A DNA stretch of 64,000 bases from Mycobacterium sp. 1274761.0 (GCF_001668615.1 NZ_LZMC01000055.1:62001-126000), one strand, 5' to 3'; numbered from the stretch's first letter, positions 7,866 through 18,450 are shown. The notes: a model not told the origin generated them from the sequence alone. Program-made: numbers and translations.

Positions 7866-9395
7866 CTAGGCCAAGTGCGCGCGGTTGCCCTGTTCGGTGG
7901 TCGTCACGATGATGCGGGCGCCGAGCGGATCGCCATCGGACAGCAGACCGAGAAGGTCGTCGTCCTCGGTGAGCGCCATGAACCGGGAGTTGTCGGCCAC
8001 GAGCCTGCCGACGATGACCCCGGTACGCACCGGCCAGTCGTAGCGCACCGAGTAGGTCTCGACCGTCGCCGGGCCGTCAGCCTTCTCCGTCACGGTCACG
8101 GTCGGCAGCGCGGCCACCTCATCGTTGAGCACCGCGCTGCGGTCGGCGCGCCAGTCGATCGGCAGCGTCGAATAGATGCCGACGGAGTACTTGCTCATCG
8201 TGCCGCCGTTGGCCCCGACCAGGCCGAATTGTCCTGGCCTGTCACGCATTTCGGCGACAGTCTCGGCGATGGCATGAAGCGAGTAGCTGTTGCCAGGGCC
8301 GCCGAAATACGGCAGGCCGCCGGTGAGTGTCAGCCCGCGAGGGTCGTCGCCGTCGATGCCGAGCGCTTCGCACATGACGAACACCGGAAACGGGAAGCAG
8401 CTGTACAGGTCGAAGGTGGCGATGTCGTCGACGCCGATTCCGGCAACCCGCAACGCTTCTCGGGCCGCGTGCACGGTCGCGGGACTGGCGCCGAGGTCGG
8501 CGCGTTCCAGCAGGCCCTGTTCGACCATGTCGGAATGGCCGTGCAGATACACCCACTTCTCTTCGGGCACACCGAGTCGACGCGCCGCCTCCACAGACAT
8601 CATCACCGCGGCGGCACCCTGGTTGACCTGATCGCGGGCGACGAGCAACCGCGGATACGGGTCGCAGATCATCCGGTTGTCGTCGGTGACCGTGACGATC
8701 TCGTCGACCGAGCGTTCTACGGGTGACGACGAATACGCGTTCTTGGCAGCGACTTTCGACAACGGTGCGAACAGCTCGGCCATCGCGCGCCGGTAGTCGG
8801 CGACGCTGAGTCCGAGCCGGCCGCGGCGCGCGTTGTCCAGCAGGCCGTACTGCACGGGCGCACCCGTCAGTCCGTGTGTGATGGTGTATTCGCTGACATA
8901 TTGGAAGATCTGGTGGCCGCGATCCTCGAGCTGGCCGTCGATGTGCTCGGTGAAATCGGGCTTGTCGTCGCGTTTGGCGTAGTAACGCAGCGTCGAGCCG
9001 TTCTCCGAGCCGATGATCATCACGACGTCGCGCTCGCCGTTGGCGATCGCCGTGCCGAATTCGGTGACCAGCTTCTGCGGCCCCTGGCCGCCGACGGGTT
9101 CGATGACCGACCGGGCGGGCTGCGCGCCGAGCCGCTGCATCACCGAGCGCGGGTAGTTGTTGGACTTGCCCAGCGGCGCGGGCATGCCCGCGGAGATCTC
9201 GAACTGCCGCAGCCCAACGACGGCATCGACCGCCTTGGCGACCTCGTCAGGGTTCGCCCCGGTGTCGGCCAGCGCCGATTTGGCCGCCTCGGTCGCCAGC
9301 TCCACCGCGGACATTCCGCGGTAGCCGGGGTCGTCGATGCTCTCGGTGAACTGACCGACGCCGACGATCACCGGTGTGCGCGGGTCGACACCCAT
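7866..9395 (-). CDS. Thiolase-like protein type 1 (TLP1), probably without thiolase cysteine
   Basis: A 509-residue protein with a thiolase fold (residues about 1-410) and an extra C-terminal beta domain (about 420-509, VRTGVIVGRLVADNSRFMAL) as in mycobacterial type-1 thiolase-like proteins. The segment that carries the nucleophilic Cys in true thiolases reads EPVGGQGPQ here (residues 99-107), with Gly where Cys is expected. It is followed by the normal ANGERDVVMIIGSE block. A lipid or CoA-ester binding role, or a different chemistry, is therefore likelier than acetyl-CoA thiolysis. The ATG has a strong AGGAGG site. A near-match KstR operator lies 45 bases upstream. Confidence 0.85.
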   Translation of the reverse strand: MGVDPRTPVIVGVGQFTESIDDPGYRGMSAVELATEAAKSALADTGANPDEVAKAVDAVVGLRQFEISAGMPAPLGKSNNYPRSVMQRLGAQPARSVIEPVGGQGPQKLVTEFGTAIANGERDVVMIIGSENGSTLRYYAKRDDKPDFTEHIDGQLEDRGHQIFQYVSEYTITHGLTGAPVQYGLLDNARRGRLGLSVADYRRAMAELFAPLSKVAAKNAYSSSPVERSVDEIVTVTDDNRMICDPYPRLLVARDQVNQGAAAVMMSVEAARRLGVPEEKWVYLHGHSDMVEQGLLERADLGASPATVHAAREALRVAGIGVDDIATFDLYSCFPFPVFVMCEALGIDGDDPRGLTLTGGLPYFGGPGNSYSLHAIAETVAEMRDRPGQFGLVGANGGTMSKYSVGIYSTLPIDWRADRSAVLNDEVAALPTVTVTEKADGPATVETYSVRYDWPVRTGVIVGRLVADNSRFMALTEDDDLLGLLSDGDPLGARIIVTTTEQGNRAHLA

Positions 9396-9440
9396 GACAA
9401 ACCTCCTGACGACTGTTAATTCGTCAGGCTAACCGAAATC

Positions 9441-9454
9441 TGGAACGTGTTCCT
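9441..9454. promoter_or_regulatory. Near-match KstR-type operator before the thiolase-like gene
   Basis: TGGAACGTGTTCCT contains a perfect GGAAC-N2-GTTCC dyad and departs from TNNAACNNGTTNNA only at the last base. It lies 45 bases upstream of the minus-strand thiolase-like start, in the gap after sucD. Confidence 0.5.
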
Positions 9455-9489
9455 AATCCAGCGGCGTCTGTCACACCCCGGCGACGGGG

Positions 9490-10404
9490 CTACAGGCTCT
9501 GCAGGATTTCGCGGGCCAGCTTGGCGGTTTCCGAGGGCGTCTTGCCGACCTTGACGCCCGCGGCTTCCAGGGCTTCCTTCTTGGCGGCCGCGGTGCCCGA
9601 CGAGCCGGACACGATAGCGCCGGCGTGGCCCATCGTCTTGCCCTCCGGCGCAGTGAATCCCGCGACGTAGCCGACGACGGGCTTGGAGACGTTGGCCTTG
9701 ATGTAGTCGGCCGCGCGCTCCTCGGCGTCGCCGCCGATCTCGCCGATCATCACGATGATCTTGGTGTCGGGGTCCTTCTCGAACGCCTCGATGGCGTCGA
9801 TGTGGGTAGTACCGATGACCGGATCACCGCCGATGCCGATCGCGGTCGAGAAGCCGAAATCGCGCAGCTCGTACATCATCTGGTAGGTCAGCGTGCCGGA
9901 CTTCGACACCAGCCCGACGGGGCCGCTGCCGGTGATGTTGGCCGGCGTGATGCCCGCCAGCGCCTCACCCGGCGTGATGATGCCCGGGCAGTTGGGCCCG
10001 ATGATTCGGGTCTTCTGACCTGCCTCGCCGTTTTTGGAAATGTTGTAGGCCCACGCAAAAGCGCTGTCCTGCACCGGAATTCCCTCGGTGATGACGACCA
10101 GCAGCGGGATCTCGGCGTCGATGGCCTCGATGATCGCGTCCTTTGCGAACTTCGGCGGCACGAAAACGACCGACACGTCGGCGCCGGTCTCCTTGATGGC
10201 CTCGGCGACGCTGCCGAACACCGGCAGCTCGACGTCCTTACCGACCTGATCGACATGCGACACGCTAGTGCCGGCCTTGCGCGCGTTGACGCCACCGACG
10301 ACCTGAGTGCCGGCCTTGAGCATCAGCGCAGTGTGCTTGGTGCCCTCACCGCCGGTGATGCCCTGGACGATGACCTTGGAGTCCTTATTCAGAAAAATCG
10401 ACAT
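9490..10404 (-). CDS. sucD: Succinyl-CoA synthetase alpha subunit
   Basis: A 304-residue alpha subunit that binds CoA and carries the phosphohistidine. The N-terminal Rossmann CoA-binding domain has [15 protein letters not shown], and [13 protein letters not shown] follows. Catalytic His260 lies in [20 protein letters not shown]. With SucC it converts succinyl-CoA, ADP (or GDP) and phosphate to succinate, CoA and ATP (or GTP) in the TCA cycle. It follows sucC by 12 bases in an operon. Length and motifs are normal. Confidence 0.98.
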   Translation of the reverse strand: MSIFLNKDSKVIVQGITGGEGTKHTALMLKAGTQVVGGVNARKAGTSVSHVDQVGKDVELPVFGSVAEAIKETGADVSVVFVPPKFAKDAIIEAIDAEIPLLVVITEGIPVQDSAFAWAYNISKNGEAGQKTRIIGPNCPGIITPGEALAGITPANITGSGPVGLVSKSGTLTYQMMYELRDFGFSTAIGIGGDPVIGTTHIDAIEAFEKDPDTKIIVMIGEIGGDAEERAADYIKANVSKPVVGYVAGFTAPEGKTMGHAGAIVSGSSGTAAAKKEALEAAGVKVGKTPSETAKLAREILQSL

Positions 10405-10416
10405 AGGTTGCGTCCC

Positions 10417-11580
<1,164 letters not shown>

Positions 11581-11701
11581 CAGCTCGCTGTCTGTTAGAG
11601 GTATTGATGACCGAGTCGGGCTCGGGGGAACTTTATCGACCCGAATCGTGAACCTCGGCACCGCCTACCGGTCATGTGGCAGAACTCACCCGTACGTCTC
11701 G

Positions 11702-11717
11702 GGTGATACAAGTCACA
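11702..11717. promoter_or_regulatory. CRP (Rv3676-type) binding site between sucC and the M23 gene
   Basis: GGTGATACAAGTCACA matches TGTGA-N6-TCACA at 9 of 10 fixed bases. It lies 122 bases from the sucC start and 104 bases from the M23 start, so it could serve either divergent promoter. The equivalent M. tuberculosis gap (Rv0950c-Rv0951) is, as I recall, on published lists of CRP targets. Confidence 0.65.
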
Positions 11718-11820
11718 ATCCCCGATGGAATAGCCTCTGCGGTTGCGACCAACATTGGCGTTTGGTTAACGTCTACCGGTCGAGATAACGTTCTGATCAC
11801 GACTAGAAGGATATTTTAGG

Positions 11821-12921
11821 TTGGCGGCGCATCGTTCGTTCCATTCTCCAGCAGGAGGGGCGACGAACGCACACCGCAGAGGGACAGACCTCGCGCCCGC
11901 CGAGATCACCGACATCATTCCGTTCAACGAGTTCGGCAAGCTCGATGACCTGGACTTTCAGAGCAATTCGGCGTTCGACCGCGAGTGCCAAGTCATCAAG
12001 GCGCCGGAGCTGGACGACCTCCTCGACACCGACGATCTGATCCCGCTGCGGCTGGCCGTGCCGTCGGAGTTCCGACCCGAGCCGCCCGACGAGTCGACGC
12101 CGACGCGCACCGCGCGGACAGCGCGGACAGCGACACGCGCCTACCGCGACAGCAGGACCGACGTCAGCGACGGCGTCGCGGCCACCGACATCCTCGACCT
12201 GAGCGCCCGTCGCGCGGCCCAGCACCGCAAGGAGACCGCGAGCGCGGTCAAGGGCCGGCTGATGATCGCCGCGATGGCCGCAGGCGCCACCGCGGCCGCC
12301 GCACACTCGGTGATCAACAAGTCCGACACCTCCACCGCCGACACCGTGCTGGCCGCCGACCAGTCCGCCATTGCGGGCGCTGGGATCTCCGGGTCCAGCG
12401 GCGGGATGCAGGTGATCACCGTCGCCTCGGCCGCCAACTCCGCGGTGCACGCCGAGGAGATCACCAAGGCCGCGGCGTTCGCCCAGGAGCGGGCCGAGCG
12501 CGAGGCCCGATTGCAGCGCCCGTTGTTCGTGATGCCGACGAAGGGCGTCTTCACGTCCGGGTTCGGGTACCGGTGGGGCGTGCTGCACGGCGGCATCGAC
12601 ATCGCGAACTCGATCGGCACGCCGATCGTCGCCGCCGCCGACGGCGTGGTGATCGACGTGGGTCCGACCGCCGGCTACGGAGCGTGGGTCAAGCTGCGGC
12701 ATGCCGACGGCACCGTCACGCTGTACGGCCACGTCAACACCTGGACGGTCAGCATCGGTCAGCGCGTCTGGGCCGGCGATCAAATCGCCACGATCGGCAA
12801 CCGCGGCAACTCGACTGGCCCGCACTGCCATTTCGAGGTGCTGTTGAACGGCACCAACCGCATTGACCCGGTCGGCTGGCTCGCGCAACGCGGGCTGTCG
12901 CCGGGGACGTACTCTCCGTAA
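11821..12921 (+). CDS. M23-family (LytM-type) metallopeptidase
   Basis: A 366-residue protein with a polar N-terminus, one hydrophobic segment near residues 145-160 (LMIAAMAAGATAAAAHS) that probably anchors it, and a C-terminal M23 domain from about residue 235. All four zinc and catalytic positions are present: His256 and Asp260 in HGGIDIAN, His304 in LYGH, and His335/His337 in GPHCHFE. The enzyme should therefore cut peptidoglycan peptide cross-bridges outside the membrane. The start is TTG, preceded by GAAGGA about ten bases upstream. The downstream membrane gene follows after 2 bases. Context matches Rv0950c. Confidence 0.88.
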   Translation: MAAHRSFHSPAGGATNAHRRGTDLAPAEITDIIPFNEFGKLDDLDFQSNSAFDRECQVIKAPELDDLLDTDDLIPLRLAVPSEFRPEPPDESTPTRTARTARTATRAYRDSRTDVSDGVAATDILDLSARRAAQHRKETASAVKGRLMIAAMAAGATAAAAHSVINKSDTSTADTVLAADQSAIAGAGISGSSGGMQVITVASAANSAVHAEEITKAAAFAQERAEREARLQRPLFVMPTKGVFTSGFGYRWGVLHGGIDIANSIGTPIVAAADGVVIDVGPTAGYGAWVKLRHADGTVTLYGHVNTWTVSIGQRVWAGDQIATIGNRGNSTGPHCHFEVLLNGTNRIDPVGWLAQRGLSPGTYSP

Positions 12922-12923
12922 GT

Positions 12924-13520
12924 GTGAGTGATCCGGACCTTCCTGCTGAGTCCGATGTAGATCCGTCTCCTCCGTCCGATGGGGTGTCCGCGCCCAAGAC
13001 CGGCATCATCCGGCGTGCGCCGACGGGATCCTTGCCCGCTCTCGACGATCCGAGCACCACGCACATCGGGCACATCGGCACCGGCGACCACCCCGAGCAT
13101 CAGACCACCTACATTCCGCGGGCCAGGCCGCTGTCGATCCGCGGCCGCCACGCGGCCCGGCCGAAGACCGCCGCCGCCACCGCGGTGTTCGCGATCTTCA
13201 GCGGCTGGGCCACCGGTGTCATCGCCACCGATCTGATCACCGGGTGGTGGGCGTCGGACCGGCTGTTCTGCGTCGCGGTCGGATTCCTCACCTTGGTATC
13301 GGCGGCGGCGCTGATCAGCGGATTGATCGCGCTGCTGCTGCGGCGCCGGATGGCCCGGCTGCTGGTCGTGGTGGGCTCGGTGATCGGGCTGATGATCTTC
13401 GCGAGCCTGTTCATCGCGGGCGCGAAGCTGGCGCCCGTGGTCTACGCGATTCCCGCGCTGCCCGCGGTGACGATTGTGCTGACGCTGCTGCCCGCGACCG
13501 CCCGCTGGGCCCGCCCCTGA
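12924..13520 (+). CDS. Tetraspan membrane protein downstream of the M23 peptidase
   Basis: A 198-residue protein of unknown function. Residues 1-80 are polar and Pro/Ser rich. Four hydrophobic helices follow: AAATAVFAIFSGWATGVIA, LFCVAVGFLTLVSAAALISG, LLVVVGSVIGLMIFASLFIAG and VVYAIPALPAVTIVLTLL. The GTG start lies 2 bases after the peptidase stop, so the two are co-transcribed. A supporting role for the cell-wall peptidase is inference. It ends 3 bases before the convergent uvrD1 stop. Confidence 0.8.
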   Translation: MSDPDLPAESDVDPSPPSDGVSAPKTGIIRRAPTGSLPALDDPSTTHIGHIGTGDHPEHQTTYIPRARPLSIRGRHAARPKTAAATAVFAIFSGWATGVIATDLITGWWASDRLFCVAVGFLTLVSAAALISGLIALLLRRRMARLLVVVGSVIGLMIFASLFIAGAKLAPVVYAIPALPAVTIVLTLLPATARWARP

Positions 13521-13523
13521 GCC

Positions 13524-15851
13524 CTACAGCTTGCTGATCGGCGCGTGGTTGTGCATCAGCTTGACGCGGCCCGCGCTGCCGAAGTCGATCAGCGACATCG
13601 CCGATTCGCCCATGCCGGATACCTCTTCGACGCGGCCCAGGCCGTACTTGTCGTGGGTGACCCGGTCGCCGGGCTCGAGCACGATCAGCGGACGCTTGCC
13701 CGCGGCGGTGCGGGTCGGCGACGGCCTTCTCATATGGTCGGGCGTCCCGTAACGGCCCGCGTTGCCAACGGGCGCCGAGAGGGATGACGGCGCGGTGTCG
13801 GTGCGCCGCCAGTCGATGAGCTCTTGGGGGATCTCGCGCAGAAACCGCGACTCGGGGTTGAGCATCGGCTGCCCCCACGACGAGCGGACCTTGGCCCGGC
13901 TGAGGTAAAGCCGTTGGCGCGCACGGGTTATGCCGACGTAGGCCAACCGCCGCTCCTCGGACAGTTCGCTTGGGTCACCCAGCGCCCGCATGTGCGGGAA
14001 CATGCCGTCCTCCCAGCCGGTGACGAACACGACGGGGAACTCGAGGCCCTTTGCGGTGTGCAGCGTCATCATCGTCACCACGCCGGCGCCATGCTCGGGC
14101 AGCTCATCGGCGTCGGCGACCAGCGACACCCGCTCCAGGAACGCCGCCAGCACACCGGTGTCGGGAATGTCTTCGTCGTCCAGATCGGTGCCGAGCGCCT
14201 GCGCATTGGCTAGGTCGGTGCTGAATTCGTGTGCGACACTGACCAATTCGTTCAGGTTGTCCAATCGGGCCAGATCCTGCGGGTCACTGGAGGCCTCCAG
14301 CTCGGCGCGGTATCCGGTGCGGTCGAGCACCGCATCAACGACGCTGCCGAGCTCATCATCGAGCTTCCCGCGCAGGTCGTCGAGCAGCTCGACGAAGCCA
14401 GCGATGCACTTCTCCGCGCGGGTGTTGAGCATCGGCACCTTACCTTCGGCGGCGGCCTGCAGCGCGTCGTTGAAGCTCAACCCGGTGTTCTCGGCGTAGA
14501 CGGCAACGCACGCCTCGGCTCGGTCGCCGATGCCGCGCCGCGGCGTGTTGAGGATGCGCCGCATGCTCACCGCGTCGCCGGGGTTGTCGAGCACCCGCAG
14601 GTAGGCGACGATGTCGCGGATCTCTCTGCGCTCGTAAAAGCGAACGCCGCCAACGACTTTGTACGGAATGCCCGCACGGATGAAAACCTCTTCCAGCGCG
14701 CGCGACGAGTTGTTGGTGCGGTAGAACACCGCGACGTCGTTGTAACTGAAGCCGTTATCGGCCAGCGCGTCGATCTCTTCTGCGACGAAGCGGGCCTCGT
14801 CGTGCTCGTTGTCGGCGACGTAGCCGACGATCAGCTCGCCTTCCCCCGCATCGGTCCACAGCCGCTTCTCGCGACGGCCGCTGTTGCGGGCGATCACGGA
14901 GTTCGCGGCGTTCAGAATGTTCTGCGTCGAGCGGTAGTTCTGTTCGAGCAAAATCGTTGTGGCATTGGGGAAGTCGCGCTCGAAGTCCTCGATGTTGCGT
15001 ATGGTCGCGCCGCGGAACGCATAGATCGACTGGTCGGCGTCGCCCACCACGCAGAGCTCGGCGGGCGCGACGCCATCGACGGTTTCAGTCCCGACGAGCT
15101 CGCGCACCAGCACGTACTGCGCGTGGTTGGTGTCCTGATACTCGTCGACGAGGATGTGCCGGAAGCGCCGCCGGTAGTACTGCGCGATCTGCGGGAAGGC
15201 CTGCAGCACTGCGACCGTCTCGCCGATCAGGTCGTCGAAGTCCAGGGCGTTGGCTGCCCGCAGCCGTCGCTGGTATTCGGCGTACACCTCGGCGATGATG
15301 CGGGCCAGGTCTTCCTCGGCCTCGTGCGCCTCGGCGGCGGCCTGCTCGGGCCCGATGAGCTCGTTCTTCAAGTTCGAGATGCCGTTGGCCAGCAGCCGCG
15401 GCGAATACCGCTTGGTGTCCAGGCCCATGTCCTTGCCGATCATGAGCAGCAGGCGGCGGGAGTCGTCAGCGTCGTAGATGGAGAAGTTGGAGTTCAGGCC
15501 CGGCAGCAGCGAGGCCTGATTGCGCAGGATCCGCACGCAGGTGGAGTGGAACGTCGACACCCACATGGACCGAGCCCGCGGGCCCACCAACCCCACGACC
15601 CGCTCGCGCATCTCGGCGGCCGCCTTGTTGGTGAACGTGATGGCCAGCACCTGCCCGACCCCGACCTCACGGGCGGCCAGCAAATAGGCGATCCGGCGTG
15701 TAAGGACCGCCGTCTTGCCCGATCCGGCGCCTGCGACGATGAGCAGCGGCGACCCTTCATGCAGCACCGCCTGGCGCTGCTGCGGGTTCAGCCCTTCGAG
15801 AAGCTGGTCAGCGGTGTCGTTCGGCGAGGGATGGCTCAAGTGCACAGTCAT
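13524..15851 (-). CDS. uvrD1: ATP-dependent DNA helicase UvrD1/PcrA
   Basis: A 775-residue SF1A helicase. The Q motif LNPQQRQAVLH is at residues 21-31 and Walker A GAGSGKT at 41-47. ITFTNKAAAEMRERV is motif Ia, VDEYQDTNHAQ motif II, VGDADQSIYAFRGA motif III, LLEQNYRS motif IV and MTLHTAKGLEFPVVFV motif V. A Tudor-like C-terminal segment (PGDRVTHDKYGLGRVEEV) is present, as in enzymes that bind RNA polymerase. It works in nucleotide excision repair; in mycobacteria UvrD1 is also stimulated by Ku, encoded elsewhere in this window. The start is an ATG with a divergent promoter region shared with the chorismate mutase gene. Confidence 0.97.
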   Translation of the reverse strand: MTVHLSHPSPNDTADQLLEGLNPQQRQAVLHEGSPLLIVAGAGSGKTAVLTRRIAYLLAAREVGVGQVLAITFTNKAAAEMRERVVGLVGPRARSMWVSTFHSTCVRILRNQASLLPGLNSNFSIYDADDSRRLLLMIGKDMGLDTKRYSPRLLANGISNLKNELIGPEQAAAEAHEAEEDLARIIAEVYAEYQRRLRAANALDFDDLIGETVAVLQAFPQIAQYYRRRFRHILVDEYQDTNHAQYVLVRELVGTETVDGVAPAELCVVGDADQSIYAFRGATIRNIEDFERDFPNATTILLEQNYRSTQNILNAANSVIARNSGRREKRLWTDAGEGELIVGYVADNEHDEARFVAEEIDALADNGFSYNDVAVFYRTNNSSRALEEVFIRAGIPYKVVGGVRFYERREIRDIVAYLRVLDNPGDAVSMRRILNTPRRGIGDRAEACVAVYAENTGLSFNDALQAAAEGKVPMLNTRAEKCIAGFVELLDDLRGKLDDELGSVVDAVLDRTGYRAELEASSDPQDLARLDNLNELVSVAHEFSTDLANAQALGTDLDDEDIPDTGVLAAFLERVSLVADADELPEHGAGVVTMMTLHTAKGLEFPVVFVTGWEDGMFPHMRALGDPSELSEERRLAYVGITRARQRLYLSRAKVRSSWGQPMLNPESRFLREIPQELIDWRRTDTAPSSLSAPVGNAGRYGTPDHMRRPSPTRTAAGKRPLIVLEPGDRVTHDKYGLGRVEEVSGMGESAMSLIDFGSAGRVKLMHNHAPISKL

Positions 15852-15914
15852 GTCTGCCCCATAACTTACCGCTGCGTTGAGACATTCTTTGCCGTGACTG
15901 CGGCAAAGATGTCA

Positions 15915-15928
15915 CACTTGTCCAAGTG
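15915..15928. promoter_or_regulatory. Short palindrome in the uvrD1-chorismate mutase promoter gap
   Basis: CACTTG-TC-CAAGTG is a perfect 6+2+6 inverted repeat midway between the divergent genes. It does not match the mycobacterial LexA box. It could be an operator, but there is no further evidence. Confidence 0.3.
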
Positions 15929-16017
15929 CTCAGTCCACTCGAGTCCGGCGAACTCGCCTCTTGTGTCAGGCCCGCAACGGCATGAGACCACAACCCCCAC
16001 ACAATGAGGAACCAGAA

Positions 16018-16281
16018 ATGTCTATCGAAACGGAAGCCGTGCCTGACATCGACGATCTGCGTCTGGAAATCGACCGCCTGGACGCCGAGATACTGGCCGC
16101 AGTGAAGCGTCGCACCGAGGTGTCGAAGCTGATCGGCAGGGCCAGGATGGCCTCCGGTGGGACCCGGCTGGTGCACAGCCGCGAGATGAAGGTCATCGAG
16201 CGCTACAGCGAGCTCGGCCCCGAGGGCAAAGACCTTGCGATGCTGCTGCTCCGCCTCGGCCGCGGCCGGCTCGGGCACTGA
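16018..16281 (+). CDS. Intracellular chorismate mutase, AroQ-delta type
   Basis: An 87-residue all-helical protein that rearranges chorismate to prephenate for Phe and Tyr synthesis. The helix IDDLRLEIDRLDAEILAAVKRR, the KLIGRARMASGG turn and HSREMKVIERY carry the arginines and glutamates of the active site. The C-terminal RLGRGRLGH is the tail that, in the M. tuberculosis protein, docks onto DAHP synthase AroG, which raises mutase activity and gives feedback control. The ATG at 16018 has a GAGGAA site; the open frame starts earlier but without a ribosome site. Matches Rv0948c. Confidence 0.95.
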   Translation: MSIETEAVPDIDDLRLEIDRLDAEILAAVKRRTEVSKLIGRARMASGGTRLVHSREMKVIERYSELGPEGKDLAMLLLRLGRGRLGH

Positions 16282-16303
16282 CCTCTCCGCTCCCCGCGAT
16301 TTC

Positions 16304-16340
16304 GGCGTGAAAACCCGCGGTGAGCGCGGGAAATCACGCC
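16304..16340. terminator. Bidirectional two-stage hairpin between convergent genes
   Basis: GGCGTGA and TCACGCC form an outer 7-base stem. Symmetric AAA bulges follow, and then CCCGCG/CGCGGG form an inner 6-base stem around GTGAG. It sits between the chorismate mutase stop and the acyltransferase stop, so it can end both transcripts. Confidence 0.65.
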
Positions 16341-16347
16341 CGGATCG

Positions 16348-18435
16348 CTAGCGCAGCGCGTCCTCCAGCCACGGCGTCAACCATTTCACGGCTTCCGGGG
16401 TGGGATGAAGACCGTCCATCCGCATCCTGATCCCGTCGACCCTGTTCGTGTAAGTGCCGTTGGGGCACAGCTTCTCGTTGAGATCGAGCACGGTCGCGTT
16501 GCGGTACCCGCCGACGATGCGGCGCAACAACGTGTTCCACGCGTCGACGCGACCGGGCTTGTCCTCGGGGTACAGCGACCCGTCAAGACGCTCCCCGCGG
16601 CGGCTGTACGGGGCGGTCGTGACGACGATGCGGGCACCGGTCGAGCCGAGGATGTCCATGGCGCGGCGCAGTTCGCCGCTGAGGTATCCGTCGAAGGCGG
16701 AGTCGCCGACGTGTGTCCAGATGCCTTCGTTGACGCGATCGACGGTCTCCCAGCGGCCGATGGTCAGCAGCACGACGTCGGGTTTGGCGTGGCTGATCCG
16801 CTGGGCCCACCGTGCAGGCCACGTCTCGCATTCGGGCTTCTGCGTTAGGGTCTCGCCGGTCGACCGGTACGGCCCGCCGCGGGCAATGCCGCAGCCGATC
16901 GTGGTGAAGTCCAGGAACTTGAACCCCGGCGTCGGCGGCAGATACCGCATCATCGTCCACGCCATCGAGTCGCCGAACACTGCGACCGTGCGGGTGCCGG
17001 GAGCCATCCGCGCCGTGCCCCCGACTTCGACGGGCACCTCCGGTTGCACGGCGGCGGCCAGCACGTCGGGGCCTTGCGGGCCCGCGTCGCCCTGCCGGAT
17101 GCCGACCGGTACGACGACCATGGTGGCGACGGCCGCGGTGGCCAGCGTCGCGGCGGCCAGCCGCAGTTGCGGCACATGCAGCGGCCGCCACCGCTTTACC
17201 GGCTGCTCGATCAGCCACCACGACATCGCGGCGACCGCCACGGTCGCGACGGCGCGAATGGCGAACAGCGGCAGGCCCGTCAGGCCCGTGCGTTCCCCGT
17301 TGAGCACACCGAACACCGGCCAGTGCCAGAGGTAGACGCCGTAGGAGATCATGCCCAGCCACACCAGCGGCGGCAGGGCGAGCGCGCGCGCGACGAGGCC
17401 GCGCTGTTCCAGCGCCACCGGCGCGACGACGAAGACGGCCGCGACGGCCACCACGACCAGCAGCCCGCGACGGAACTCGCCCGCGCTGCCCGTCGCGAAG
17501 TGCGCGACGACGCCGAGCATCATCAACCCGATCACCGGCAGGATCTGCGCGACCCGGCGTGCCGAGCGCGGCCTTATCTGCCTGCCGTAGCGCGCTAGCG
17601 CCGGCCAGTCCGTCACCAGCAGCGCCGCCGCGCCCGCCCCGACGAGCAGCGCCTGCACGCGGGTGTCGGTGCCGAAGTAGACGCGGTTCAGCGAGGCGTC
17701 GTCGGCCAGCAGGCACGCCTCGAGCGCCGACGCCACCGCGCCTGCGACGGCCAGCCCGCCGATGACCAACCGCACGGCGCGCAGCGTCGGAAGGGCGTCG
17801 CGGCGCCTGGCGAGCAGCGCGAGCCCGACAGCGACGGCCACCAGCACCAGCGGCCAGACCAGGTAATACTGCTCCTCCACCGCCAGCGACCAGGTGTGCT
17901 GCAGCGGTGACGGGGTGTCACCCTGGGTGAAGTAGTCGGTGTGGCGAAAAACGAAGAACCAGTTGGCAACCCAGAAAAACGCGGCGACGGCGTCGTCGCG
18001 CACGGCGGCGACCGCATCGGACGGGAACAGCTCGCGCAGCACGACGACGGCGAGCACCATGACGATCAACGCGGGCAGCAGCCGTCGCGCGCGTCGCACC
18101 CAGAACCCGCGCAGGTCGATGCCGCCGGTGCGGCCGAGCTCGTCGAGCAGCAGCGAGGTGATCAGGAAACCGCTGAGCACGAAGAACACGTCGACACCGA
18201 TGAATCCCCCGGCGACGCCGGGGATTCCGCCGTGGTCGGCCAGCACCAGCGCGACGGCCAGCGCGCGAACGCCGTCCAGCGCGGGGATTCCGGCCGCGCC
18301 GCCACTGCCGCGGCGAGGCCGGTCAGATGCCCTCGGGGCACCCCGATCGATGGCGCGCTCGGGCGCCGCGACCCACCGCTGGCCACTCACTGGTGGAATC
18401 TTTCCTGCGCAAGCAGACGCAAAAGCGTCCGACAC
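16348..18435 (-). CDS. Acyltransferase-3 membrane protein fused to SGNH domain
   Basis: A 695-residue protein. Residues about 50-420 form a ten-helix acyltransferase-3 domain (OafA/YrhL type): the catalytic His region is LALVLADHGGIPGVAGGFIGVDVFFVLSGFLIT, shown by its positions 62-94, and LAVEEQYYLVWPL follows. Residues about 475-695 form an extracytoplasmic SGNH-like domain with FGDSMAW near residue 487 and a late DGLHP block. Such proteins O-acylate exported glycans or glycolipids using acyl groups carried across the membrane. The target here is unknown. The start is a GTG 15 bases after the aldehyde dehydrogenase stop, implying one transcript. Confidence 0.85.
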   Translation of the reverse strand: MSDAFASACAGKIPPVSGQRWVAAPERAIDRGAPRASDRPRRGSGGAAGIPALDGVRALAVALVLADHGGIPGVAGGFIGVDVFFVLSGFLITSLLLDELGRTGGIDLRGFWVRRARRLLPALIVMVLAVVVLRELFPSDAVAAVRDDAVAAFFWVANWFFVFRHTDYFTQGDTPSPLQHTWSLAVEEQYYLVWPLVLVAVAVGLALLARRRDALPTLRAVRLVIGGLAVAGAVASALEACLLADDASLNRVYFGTDTRVQALLVGAGAAALLVTDWPALARYGRQIRPRSARRVAQILPVIGLMMLGVVAHFATGSAGEFRRGLLVVVAVAAVFVVAPVALEQRGLVARALALPPLVWLGMISYGVYLWHWPVFGVLNGERTGLTGLPLFAIRAVATVAVAAMSWWLIEQPVKRWRPLHVPQLRLAAATLATAAVATMVVVPVGIRQGDAGPQGPDVLAAAVQPEVPVEVGGTARMAPGTRTVAVFGDSMAWTMMRYLPPTPGFKFLDFTTIGCGIARGGPYRSTGETLTQKPECETWPARWAQRISHAKPDVVLLTIGRWETVDRVNEGIWTHVGDSAFDGYLSGELRRAMDILGSTGARIVVTTAPYSRRGERLDGSLYPEDKPGRVDAWNTLLRRIVGGYRNATVLDLNEKLCPNGTYTNRVDGIRMRMDGLHPTPEAVKWLTPWLEDALR

Positions 18436-18450
18436 GCCGTGTGTGGCCGG

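Noticed and set aside
15852..15895. Possible PafBC/RecA-independent damage promoter for uvrD1
   Set aside because: The -10-like TAAGTT has suitable spacing, but the upstream element matches TTGTCRGTG at only about half its positions.
16500..16515. AACGTGTT motif resembling a KstR site
   Set aside because: It lies inside the acyltransferase gene and the 5' flanking base does not match.
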